From an uncultured Collinsella sp. (GTDB lineage Bacteria > Actinomycetota > Coriobacteriia > Coriobacteriales > Coriobacteriaceae), in the NCBI GenBank assembly GCA_900541145.1, contig UQIH01000021.1, forward strand, positions 1-42,400: 42,400 nucleotides of DNA, given 5' to 3'. Positions 35,691 to 42,400 of the stretch are shown here, piece by piece (the first letter of the stretch is position 1; every line of letters starts with the position of its first letter). The notes beneath the pieces are model-generated. The model searched no databases, was not told the origin of the DNA, and was given only the letters and a program-made list of their open reading frames with translations. The translations under genes and the position numbers were made by a program.

Positions 35691-36428
35691 CTATGCGCCG
35701 ATGGCGCCGCCGCAGTATTCGCAGCGCCCACTGGCATCGGGAATGGTGGTTGCACCGCAGAAGGGGCAGGTCACCGCGGTCTTGGGGGCCTTGGCGGCCA
35801 CGACGCTGTCGCGCGTCTCCTGGCGCAGCTGCACCAGTGCGTCGCGGACCTCGGTTGCCTGGCGCTTGGCCTCGCGGTATTCGATGGAACCGCGCTGATC
35901 GATGGTGGAGTCGTTCACGCGCAGGTTGATCTCGGTAAAGTACGGCGTGTTGACGTGGATGGTCAGATTAAAGTCGTAATCCAGGTCGTAGCGCGGCGGG
36001 TTGTAGCTCTCGCGCTCGCCGTCCTTGGTCTCGCGATAGATCTCGGTGCGATGCTCGTCGATATCCATATCGCAGCCGAGTACCTGCGAGAACTCGATGA
36101 TGTCGGGATTGGCGTCGCGCCAGCGGCTCTGCGAAGTGATGATTAGCAGGCCCGCGTCCTCATCGAGCATAATATTGGTGCGCCCGGCAGAAAGCGTGCG
36201 CGTGGGGTTGAACGAAGACAGGCGCTCGGCGTTGGCCTCGCGGTAGGCGAGTTGCTCACGGATATCGTCCGCGGTGCTGGAGCGATAGCCGTGAAAGTAG
36301 GGGGAGAGCTTGCCGGCGCACTCTTTGCACAGGTAGCCTTCATTGATTTTTGTCTTACCTAGAAGTCCCAGCTCGGTACCGCAAATCGCGCACTCTTTCT
36401 TCTCGAACATCTTGTCAAAGAAGCCCAT
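35691..36428 (-). CDS. DUF4428-type zinc-ribbon protein
   Basis: This 245-residue protein has an N-terminal treble-clef-like ribbon (CAICGTELGLLGKTKINEGYLCKEC, about 13-39) of the DUF4428 type. A beta-rich middle (90-175) and a short coiled region follow. The C-terminal ribbon CPFCGATTIPDASGRCEYCGG (about 220-240) resembles those in the two downstream genes. It is first of the three-gene set, 24 bp ahead of the next start. The shared C4 ribbons in all three proteins suggest common partners. Biochemical role unknown. Confidence 0.84.
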   Translation of the reverse strand: MGFFDKMFEKKECAICGTELGLLGKTKINEGYLCKECAGKLSPYFHGYRSSTADDIREQLAYREANAERLSSFNPTRTLSAGRTNIMLDEDAGLLIITSQSRWRDANPDIIEFSQVLGCDMDIDEHRTEIYRETKDGERESYNPPRYDLDYDFNLTIHVNTPYFTEINLRVNDSTIDQRGSIEYREAKRQATEVRDALVQLRQETRDSVVAAKAPKTAVTCPFCGATTIPDASGRCEYCGGAIGA

Positions 36429-36550
36429 GGCTGCCTCCCATCAACTGGTAGCGTGTGTCACTTTTGATGATGGGGGAGTGCGCGATCCTTCGCGATACCC
36501 AGACGGCTCAAGGAGTCTCCACAACTGGGACACATGGCCCATTTTTGACT

Positions 36551-36602
36551 AGTCATTGGGGACGTTCTTCGGCCACTCATTGGGGACGTACTTAAATGAG
36601 TG
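36551..36602. repeat. R1 palindromic repeats, two units
   Basis: A truncated unit starts at 36551 (agtcattggggacgttctt). A complete one lies at 36574-36602 (cactcatt...ggggacgtactta...aatgagtg). The gap 36429-36788 otherwise contains no supported gene; its last 60 bp are AT-richer and should hold the promoter of the LuxR gene. Confidence 0.8.
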
Positions 36603-36788
36603 GCAGCTGGAGACACTCCTTGCCGAGCTAGAGGCCGCGCGTGTCCCTTCTGGTCCATGAGGCTCAAAACCGCGGTGTGACGTGAACGGCTGGGGTCAAA
36701 TTTGCAGCATTTCGAGCCTGGCTTCGATATTGAGACTTGTTCTTTATTAAAATAGATTTCCAGACAATTGAGCGACTGGGGGTTAACC

Positions 36789-36892
36789 ATGAGGGGCATG
36801 GGAGACACAACCGCATATTTGCGTCGGGGCATTCGGGAGATTATATGCCTGGCGCTGTTCTTCTTCACGTTTTGGCGTGCGAGTATCTTTTT
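36789..36892 (+). other. Out-of-frame N-terminal piece of the LuxR membrane regulator
   Basis: From the ATG at 36789, preceded by a ggggg ribosome site, a frame reads MRGMGDTTAYLRRGIREIIC and then a clear TM helix (LALFFFTFWRASIFL). It then runs into TTTTT (36888-36892). One extra T there would join it smoothly to the frame of the main protein as ...ASIFFDVRMAEFVPSSEVV. The main frame lacks this first helix. Confidence 0.6.
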
Positions 36893-38332
36893 GATGTGCG
36901 CATGGCCGAGTTCGTGCCATCGAGTGAGGTCGTCATCTACGAGAGCATCGTTGTCGGCGCGAGCGTGATTGGCTTTTTCGTGCGCCCATTTCTGTACTAT
37001 CGCCTTCCCCAGACGATCGTTGCGACGAGCGATATTACAGGCGTGCTGTTGGTAGCGGTATTGCTGCTGATGATTATGGCGGTACAGTTTGGGGTGCTCA
37101 TTGCCGGCGGTTTGATGGCATGCTGCACGCTGGGCTACTGCGGATCGACCGCCCACGCCAACTTTGCGCGGCGCTTTGCGCGGACGCCGTATTTGGCGCG
37201 CGCGGCGGCACTTTCGTATGGCCTGGGTGTTCTGGTGCAGGTACTCAACCATATGGTGATGCCCGCGGGGATTCCGCAACAATTTGTTTTTGTTGCCTGT
37301 GCAGTTGTGCTGGTGGCGCTACTCCACGGCGCCCGTCGTGCCAAGCTGCGCGGTGAATCTGAGCCTGGGCTCGAGTCCGATATCGCCGAGCTTTCGGTGG
37401 ATGCGTCGGAGTTTGGCGCCAAGTGGCAAGACGATTCTGAATCAACGGCGGCTTTTCGGCGCGCCGTGGTGCGTCTGACGGTCGCAATCGCCTGCCTTAC
37501 CGGTGTGTTTGCCGCCCTCAATGCAGGGCTCACGACCTCGCAAGCCGCAGGGTCCGTTGACATGGGCGATTGGTCGCGCTTGCTGATGGGCGTGAGCGCT
37601 CTGCTCGCCGGCGCCCTATTTGACCTGCACGATCGTTCGTATATGAACATCACCATGACTTGCACTGCCATGTTGTCCGCGCTTTCGTTCTTTGTCTTGC
37701 TCGTCGACGGCAATGGCGGCAATGCGCTTGCGGCCATTGCGATTTTCTATCTGGGTTCGGGCTTCTTCGTGGTGTTTTTCACGACGAAATTTGCTGCCAT
37801 TTCGGTTTATGCGCACTGGTCGTATCTGTGGCCGTGCATGGGCCGTGTCATCAACAACGTTTGCGCGATGTTCGTGACGGCGCCGGCGGTGGCGATTGTT
37901 TCGAGCCAGAACGTGCTGCTGGCGGTGGGTGCCGGGCTCGTGCTGTTTGTGGGTATTGCGATTTCACTGCTGGGACAGTTTGGGCATAGGACCGATGACA
38001 TTGCGGCGCTGAACGAGCTGGCGTTTGCTGCCGACGACCTTGATGATGGCTCCGTGTCTACCCAAAGCGAGCCCGCCCCCGCGGAGGCATCGGAGCTCAC
38101 GCTCGATGAGCGCCTCGATGCCTTCGCCACTGCCTTTGAGCTTACGCAGCGCGAACGCGATATTTTGGAGGCCTTGGTCGCATCGAATGAGAGCGTTCAG
38201 GACATCGCCGCAACGCTCTTCCTTTCGCGCTCCACGCTCTACCGGCATATCGCCTCGATCAACAAAAAGACCGGTGCCTCCTCACGTCTGGCCCTCATCA
38301 TCTTTTTCTGGTCCTGGTCACCCAAGGACTAG
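36845..38332 (+). CDS. LuxR-family regulator with MFS-like membrane domain (N-terminus probably frameshifted)
   Basis: From the first plausible in-frame ATG the protein has 495 residues. About ten hydrophobic helices (20-405) are arranged like a transporter half and linker. An acidic linker follows, then a C-terminal LuxR helix-turn-helix (LTQRERDILEALVASNESVQDIAATLFLSRSTLYRHIASINKKTG). Proteins of this type, a membrane-bound sensor joined to a DNA-binding domain, are very numerous in Eggerthella, Slackia and Collinsella; few have known ligands. The usual first TM helix is encoded upstream in another frame (36789-36892), so one base is missing in a T-run or the start is really at 36845 (gggag five bases upstream). 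Confidence 0.8.
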   Translation: MPGAVLLHVLACEYLFDVRMAEFVPSSEVVIYESIVVGASVIGFFVRPFLYYRLPQTIVATSDITGVLLVAVLLLMIMAVQFGVLIAGGLMACCTLGYCGSTAHANFARRFARTPYLARAAALSYGLGVLVQVLNHMVMPAGIPQQFVFVACAVVLVALLHGARRAKLRGESEPGLESDIAELSVDASEFGAKWQDDSESTAAFRRAVVRLTVAIACLTGVFAALNAGLTTSQAAGSVDMGDWSRLLMGVSALLAGALFDLHDRSYMNITMTCTAMLSALSFFVLLVDGNGGNALAAIAIFYLGSGFFVVFFTTKFAAISVYAHWSYLWPCMGRVINNVCAMFVTAPAVAIVSSQNVLLAVGAGLVLFVGIAISLLGQFGHRTDDIAALNELAFAADDLDDGSVSTQSEPAPAEASELTLDERLDAFATAFELTQRERDILEALVASNESVQDIAATLFLSRSTLYRHIASINKKTGASSRLALIIFFWSWSPKD

Positions 38333-38337
38333 CTCAT

Positions 38338-38355
38338 TTGGGACGGGGCTTTTTT
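38338..38355. repeat. Orphan arm of the luxS palindrome
   Basis: ttgggacggggctttttt is identical to the left arm of the palindrome at 26490-26507, but no complementary partner lies nearby. It directly follows the LuxR stop. Confidence 0.75.
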
Positions 38356-38361
38356 AGCTGT

Positions 38362-38405
38362 TTTGGGCCGCCGCGGCCAGCGGGGGCGGGTCGCGGCGGC
38401 CCAAA
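38362..38405. terminator. Strong hairpin between convergent luxR-type gene and mgtA
   Basis: TTTGGGCCGCCGCG (38362-38375) and CGCGGCGGCCCAAA (38392-38405) form a perfect 14-bp stem about 27 bp past the mgtA stop. No long T-run follows on either strand, so termination efficiency is uncertain. Confidence 0.65.
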
Positions 38406-38431
38406 CATCCTTGACGAAGGTGCCGGTGAAG

Positions 38432-41197
38432 TTACAGCAGCTCGCCGTGGCGGGCGATGTAGCGGCGCTTGGCCAGCTGGGTGAGCACGATATAGGCGGC
38501 GACGATGCCGATGAGCAGCGCGAAGAAGCTCGGCGGCAGCGGCATGAGGCCCAGCGCATCGGCGATGGGGCTTGCCGGCAGCCAGGTGACGAGCGCCAGA
38601 CCCAGCACGGTGAGGATGCACAGCGCGGGCGCGGCGTGGCGCGCGCTCGGCAGGCGCGGGGAGCGCAGCATGTGGATCACGAGCGTCTGTGACCACATGG
38701 ACTCGACAAACCAGCCACTCTGGAAGATTGCGGCGAAGGTCGTCATGCCCGCGACGTTGCCCGCGGCGGCAAGCTCGGACCAGCTTGCGCCCACGGCGGC
38801 GGGGCACACCACAAAGAAGAGCGCGGCGAAGGTCACGATATCAAACAGCGAGCTCACGGGGCCCAGCTCGAGCATAAAGCCCTTGATGGACGCGGCATCC
38901 CAGGCGCGCGGACGGGCAGTCCAGGCGTCGTCGACGGTGTCCCACGGCAGCGCGATGCACACGATCTCGTAGACCAGCGACAGCAGCACCAGCTGCAGAG
39001 CGCTCATGGGCAAAAACGGCAAGAACAGGCTCGCGACGGTCACGGATAGCACGTTGCCAAAGTTGGAGCTCACCGTGGTCTTGAGGTACTTGAGCAGGTT
39101 GCCGTAGGTGCGGCGGCCTTCGATGATGCCGCGCTCGAGCACGCCTAGGTCCTTCTGAAGCAAGATGATATCGGCAGATTCCTTGGCGATGTCGACGGCC
39201 GAATCGACCGAGATGCCGCAATCGCTCGCACGCATGGCGGCGGCGTCGTTGATGCCGTCGCCCATAAAGCCCACGGTGTGGCCGAGCAGCTCGCGCATGA
39301 CGCGCACCAGGCGCGCCTTCTGCAGCGGCGAGAGCTTGGCGAAGAGATGGGTGTTCTCGGCGCGCTCGGCAAGCTCGGCGTCGTCGAGCGCATCGATCTC
39401 GGAGCCCAGCAAGACGTTGCTCGCGTCGATGCCGATCTGTTCGCAGACGGTGGCGGCGACACGGTCGTTATCGCCGGTCAGGATCTTGACCGCTACGCCC
39501 TTGGCCTCGAGGGTGGCGACGGCGCCGGCGGCACTTGCTTTGGGAGGATCGAGGAAGGCCAAAAAGCCCATCAACACCATGTCGCATTCGTCGGCAATGC
39601 CAAACTCGCCCACGCAGCGCGGATTGGTTTTCTGCGCCACGGCAATCACGCGCAGGCCCTCGGCGTTGAGCCCGGTGACCTGCTTGCGAATCTGGGCGAG
39701 CTTATCTTCGGTAAGCGACTGGGCGGCGCCATCGACCTCGACAAAGGAGCAGATCTCGAGCATTTCCTCGGCAGCTCCCTTGGTGACCATCTGGGTTTTG
39801 CCCTGGGCGTCGGCGACAACTACGCTCAGGCGACGGCGCGAGAAATCGAAGGGCACCTCGTCGACCTTGGTATAGCGGTCGCGCAGACTCTGGCCCAGCA
39901 TGGAATCGGGCACGACGGTCGAGGGCGTCACATCGGCACGGTCGATGACGGCCAGGTCGATAAGGTTTTTGAGGCCGGTCTGGAAGAAGCTGTTCAAAAA
40001 CGCATGGCGCAGCACGCGTGCATCCTCGTTGCCGTCGGTGTTGAGGTAGCGCTCGAGCACGATGCGGTCCTCGGTGAGGGTGCCGGTCTTGTCGCAGCAC
40101 AGGACGTCCATCGCGCCGAGGTTTTGGATCGCCGGCAGTTCCTTGACGATAACCTGGCGACGGGCGAGGTCCTTGGCGCCCTGCGACAGGCTCGTGGTCA
40201 CGATGACGGGAAGCATCTGCGGCGTGATGCCCACGGCCACGCTCGTGGCGAACAGCAGCGCATCGATGACGTTGCCCTTGGTGGCGGCGTTGATGGCAAA
40301 GACCGCCGGCGCCATAACGAGCATGAGGCGTACGAGCAGCATGGAGACGCTCGAGACGCCGCGGTCAAACGCGCTCTTCTCGCCGCGCCTGTTGAGCATC
40401 TTGGCGATGCCGCCCAGGTAGGTGTCCGAGCCGGTGGCAACGACAAGCGCCATGGCGGTGCCGTTTTGCACGGAGGTGCCGGTAAAGACGATGTTCTTGC
40501 AGGCAGACAGCGGCAACGCGGAGCTGTCGGCGCCCTCAATGACAGCTGCGGCAGCGGTCTTCTCGACGGCCTCGCTCTCGCCCGTGAGCGCGGACTCGAT
40601 CACAAACAGGTCGCGCGCGGTGATGATGCGGGCATCGGCCGGCACCATATCGCCGGCAGAGAGACGGATCACATCGCCGGGGACGAGCTCGTCGAAGGGG
40701 ATCTCGAGGCGCTCGCCGTCGCGCAGGGCGGTGCAGGTGTTAGAGACCAGGTCCTTGAGGGCCTCGGCCGCATTGCCGCTGCGGGCTTCCTGGATAAACT
40801 TCATGCCGCCCGATACCAGCAGCATGATGCCGATGACGATGACCGTGGAGGGGTCGCGCTGCGGCTCGGGTACGGCGAGCACGTCGATGTAGAGCGAGAC
40901 CAGTGCGAGCGCGGCGAGGATACCGGCGAAGGGGTCGATGAACGCGTCGGCGATGCGGCGCGCAAGCGTCTTGGTCGGCGCCTCGATGGTGTTGGGGCCG
41001 ACGGCGTTCAGGCGCTCGGCGGCATGCTCGGCGTTGAGCCCGTCGGCTGTGGCGTCGAGCAGTACGAGGGCGTCCTCGGCGCTATGGGTGGCGGCGAATA
41101 TGGTGTTCTTGGACATGCCGGTATGAGCGGCGGGGCGCGCCGTGCGGCGGCGCTTGGAGATGGCTTCGAGTACCGTGGCGGTTTTGAGCATCAGCAT
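38432..41197 (-). CDS. mgtA: Magnesium-translocating P-type ATPase MgtA
   Basis: This 921-residue P-type ATPase imports Mg2+ at the expense of ATP. It has the actuator motif LTGES, phosphorylation site D369 in DKTGT, a hinge GDGINDAAAMRASD, and the P-IIIB membrane signature SSNFGNVLSVTVASLFLPFLPM...LPWDTVDD followed by RPRAWDAASIKGFM and GPVSSLFDI. In TM6 the usual NLLYD is SLVYE, replacing the aspartate by glutamate. An Arg/Lys-rich N-terminus precedes a cation-ATPase N-domain. The ATG at 41197 (ggagg five bases upstream) or 41191 may be used. The 270-base leader with a small ORF and a hairpin suggests control by Mg2+ at the RNA level, as for mgtA elsewhere. Confidence 0.94.
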   Translation of the reverse strand: MLMLKTATVLEAISKRRRTARPAAHTGMSKNTIFAATHSAEDALVLLDATADGLNAEHAAERLNAVGPNTIEAPTKTLARRIADAFIDPFAGILAALALVSLYIDVLAVPEPQRDPSTVIVIGIMLLVSGGMKFIQEARSGNAAEALKDLVSNTCTALRDGERLEIPFDELVPGDVIRLSAGDMVPADARIITARDLFVIESALTGESEAVEKTAAAAVIEGADSSALPLSACKNIVFTGTSVQNGTAMALVVATGSDTYLGGIAKMLNRRGEKSAFDRGVSSVSMLLVRLMLVMAPAVFAINAATKGNVIDALLFATSVAVGITPQMLPVIVTTSLSQGAKDLARRQVIVKELPAIQNLGAMDVLCCDKTGTLTEDRIVLERYLNTDGNEDARVLRHAFLNSFFQTGLKNLIDLAVIDRADVTPSTVVPDSMLGQSLRDRYTKVDEVPFDFSRRRLSVVVADAQGKTQMVTKGAAEEMLEICSFVEVDGAAQSLTEDKLAQIRKQVTGLNAEGLRVIAVAQKTNPRCVGEFGIADECDMVLMGFLAFLDPPKASAAGAVATLEAKGVAVKILTGDNDRVAATVCEQIGIDASNVLLGSEIDALDDAELAERAENTHLFAKLSPLQKARLVRVMRELLGHTVGFMGDGINDAAAMRASDCGISVDSAVDIAKESADIILLQKDLGVLERGIIEGRRTYGNLLKYLKTTVSSNFGNVLSVTVASLFLPFLPMSALQLVLLSLVYEIVCIALPWDTVDDAWTARPRAWDAASIKGFMLELGPVSSLFDIVTFAALFFVVCPAAVGASWSELAAAGNVAGMTTFAAIFQSGWFVESMWSQTLVIHMLRSPRLPSARHAAPALCILTVLGLALVTWLPASPIADALGLMPLPPSFFALLIGIVAAYIVLTQLAKRRYIARHGELL

Positions 41198-41278
41198 AGG
41201 GTCCTCCTTGTTGAAGGGAGTTAGCGTACGTGTCGTATTTGCTTCAAAAAACCTAGATGTCGCTCACGTCATGCTTTC

Positions 41279-41316
41279 AAACCACCACAAAGGGACAGGC
41301 ACCTTTGTGGTGGTTT
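41279..41316. repeat. Palindrome with conserved loop (family R2), copy 2, in the mgtA leader
   Basis: AAACCACCACAAAGG (41279-41293) and CCTTTGTGGTGGTTT (41302-41316) form a perfect 15-bp stem. Read on the minus strand the loop is tgcctgtc, as in copy 1 at 27861-27907. It lies between the leader ORF stop and the mgtA ribosome site. Confidence 0.82.
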
Positions 41317-41336
41317 TGACGATCGGCTGTTGGCGC

Positions 41337-41408
41337 TTATGCGTGTGCGGAATCCTCGCGGCGTGCCGAGGGCGACATGCAGGTTTTTCGACTATGGCTG
41401 CCTTCCAT
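41337..41408 (-). CDS. Candidate 23-residue leader peptide upstream of mgtA
   Basis: On the minus strand a near-ideal Shine-Dalgarno (aaggaggtg) stands five bases before an ATG at 41408. The frame encodes MEGSHSRKTCM and ends after 23 residues at TAA (41337-41339). It lies inside the predicted mgtA transcript, about 130 bases before the mgtA start and just upstream of hairpin R2. Salmonella and E. coli mgtA are controlled by a short proline-containing leader, MgtL; this peptide has only one proline, so the mechanism could differ. The evidence is the ribosome site and position, not homology. Confidence 0.45.
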   Translation of the reverse strand: MEGSHSRKTCMSPSARREDSAHA

Positions 41409-41474
41409 GGCACACCTCCTTAAGGCCGGGCGCGGCGCGCTTTGGGTATCTCGTACCCGTTTTAATCCGCCCGT

Positions 41475-41503
41475 ATTTTTGATGAGGGGGTTTGCCGTGT
41501 CAA
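41475..41503 (-). promoter_or_regulatory. Candidate promoter of mgtA
   Basis: On the minus strand a perfect TTGACA (complement of 41498-41503) is followed after exactly 17 bases by AAAAAT (complement of 41475-41480). Transcription would start near 41468 and give a leader of about 270 bases carrying the small ORF and hairpin R2. Confidence 0.6.
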
Positions 41504-41632
41504 CCCCTTTGTTTGGAAAACCATTGCCCCTGACAAAGCCTTTACAGAATGCCGAGGCCCCAAAGCGCGCCCGCAACGCGCCTTGCCTGCGCTAAACTGG
41601 AAGACACGTACGCGATTACGAGAGGAGCCCGC

Positions 41633-42316
41633 ATGGAGGCTTACAAGCAAGAGTTCATCAAGTTCATGGTTGAGTCCGACGTTCTTAAATTCGGCAGCTT
41701 TACGCTCAAGAGCGGCCGTCAGTCCCCGTTCTTTATGAACGCCGGCGCTTACGTGACGGGCTATCAGCTCAAGAAGCTGGGCGAGTATTACGCCCAGGCC
41801 ATCCACGATAACTTTGGCGACGACTTTGACGTGCTGTTTGGACCGGCCTACAAGGGTATTCCGCTGGCCGTCGTGACCGCCATTGCCTACCATGAGCTGT
41901 ACGGCAAGGAGGTCAAGTACTGCTGCGACCGCAAGGAGGCCAAGGACCACGGCGCCGACAAGGGTAACCTGCTGGGCTATGAGCCCCAGGACGGCGACCG
42001 CGTGGTCATGGTCGAGGACGTCACCACCAGCGGTAAGTCCATCGACGAGACCTATCCCAAGGTCAAGGCTGCTGCCGATGTCGAGATCAAGGGCCTCATT
42101 GTGTCCCTCAACCGCATGGAGGTCGGCAAGGGCGGTGTGACCACCGCGCAGAAGGAGATCGAGGCCAAGTACGGTTTCCCCGTCGCGAGCATCGTTTCCA
42201 TGGCCGAGGTCGTCGAGACCCTCTACAACCACGAGATTGACGGCAAGGTCGTCATCGATGACGAGCTCAAGACCGCCATCGATGCCTACTACGAGCAGTA
42301 CGGAGCCCGAGAGTAG
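41633..42316 (+). CDS. pyrE: Orotate phosphoribosyltransferase
   Basis: This 227-residue enzyme joins orotate and PRPP to orotidine 5'-phosphate in pyrimidine synthesis. The PRPP-binding motif VVMVEDVTTSGKS lies near 123-135. The N-terminal FTLKSGRQSPFFMNAG (about 23-38) and the YKGIPLA loop (about 70-76) are typical of OPRTase. Length is normal. The start ATG at 41633 has agaggag upstream; earlier in-frame starts lack one. The gap upstream (41409-41632) holds the divergent mgtA promoter and no gene. No other pyr gene is in view; more may lie outside the window. Confidence 0.95.
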   Translation: MEAYKQEFIKFMVESDVLKFGSFTLKSGRQSPFFMNAGAYVTGYQLKKLGEYYAQAIHDNFGDDFDVLFGPAYKGIPLAVVTAIAYHELYGKEVKYCCDRKEAKDHGADKGNLLGYEPQDGDRVVMVEDVTTSGKSIDETYPKVKAAADVEIKGLIVSLNRMEVGKGGVTTAQKEIEAKYGFPVASIVSMAEVVETLYNHEIDGKVVIDDELKTAIDAYYEQYGARE

Positions 42317-42343
42317 TTACGGCGTTTTACCAAACGCCGTAAC
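42316..42343 (+). terminator. Hairpin after pyrE
   Basis: GTTACGGCGTTT (42316-42327) and AAACGCCGTAAC (42332-42343) form a perfect 12-bp stem that begins in the pyrE stop codon. No T-run follows. The last 57 bases of the window hold nothing I can identify. Confidence 0.6.
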
Positions 42344-42400
42344 TGCTCGACGCTGCGCGGGCCGCATTTGGACAATCTGACGTTCAACTTCAAGGGCGCG

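Noticed and set aside
39278..41224. Long plus-strand frame opposite mgtA
   Set aside because: It is antisense to conserved P-type ATPase motifs and has no domain of its own.

Overview
The window is GC-rich, densely coded bacterial chromosome with no rRNA, tRNA, CRISPR array, prophage or intact insertion sequence that I can see. Several things point to the class Coriobacteriia and most probably Collinsella: strong actinobacterial codon bias, LuxR regulators fused to a many-helix membrane domain, an Nramp-related transporter of the kind known from Eggerthella, and many copies of short palindromic intergenic repeats. This assignment is inference from gene types and style; no marker gene is present.

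Layout. 1-540: non-coding, a 55-base perfect hairpin and two roughly 155-bp palindromic elements. 541-5839: a two-component system (response regulator and kinase, minus strand) divergent from a three-gene ABC-2 exporter. 5840-9733: an ATPase/FtsX-type permease pair bracketed by intergenic repeats. 9734-10939: a DUF362 ferredoxin-like protein. 11191-13026: a membrane-anchored alpha/beta hydrolase divergent from a hemolysin III homologue, with two operator-like palindromes between them. 13141-16665: a CNNM/CorC protein, a stand-alone protein resembling the cyanophycin-synthetase N-domain, a YtxH protein and a PRC-barrel protein. 16738-18144: a membrane-anchored polysaccharide-deacetylase homologue that has lost its metal-binding histidines. 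18145-21593: an elaborate structured leader, then an MgtE-like protein and an Nramp-related (probably Mg2+) transporter. 21594-22109: AT-rich non-coding DNA with a long inverted repeat. 22110-24326: an OafA-type acyltransferase with SGNH domain. 24513-27072: ribokinase, nucleoside hydrolase and luxS. 27209-27853: a DUF4867 protein. 28023-32019: a three-gene signalling operon (degenerate 7TM sensor, histidine kinase, response regulator). 32130-36428 (minus): a lipoprotein and three zinc-ribbon proteins, one with an SPFH domain. 36789-38332: a membrane LuxR regulator that looks frameshifted near its N-terminus. 38432-41197 (minus): the Mg2+ P-type ATPase MgtA, with a leader ORF and hairpin upstream. 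41633-42316: pyrE.

How the genes fit together. Magnesium is the recurring theme: CorC/CNNM, the MgtE-like protein, the Nramp-related transporter and MgtA all lie in this window, and the last two transport units each have a long untranslated leader with structure. A second theme is signalling to membrane and envelope (two two-component systems, two ABC exporters, acyltransferase, pseudo-deacetylase). A third is ribose/nucleoside salvage beside the activated-methyl-cycle enzyme LuxS. The most promising novelties are the MgtE leader with mutually exclusive hairpins, the MgtE-like protein lacking recognisable pore motifs paired with an Nramp relative, the pseudo-NodB protein, the orphan cyanophycin-synthetase-like N-domain, and the palindromic elements with a conserved core but unrelated self-complementary arms.
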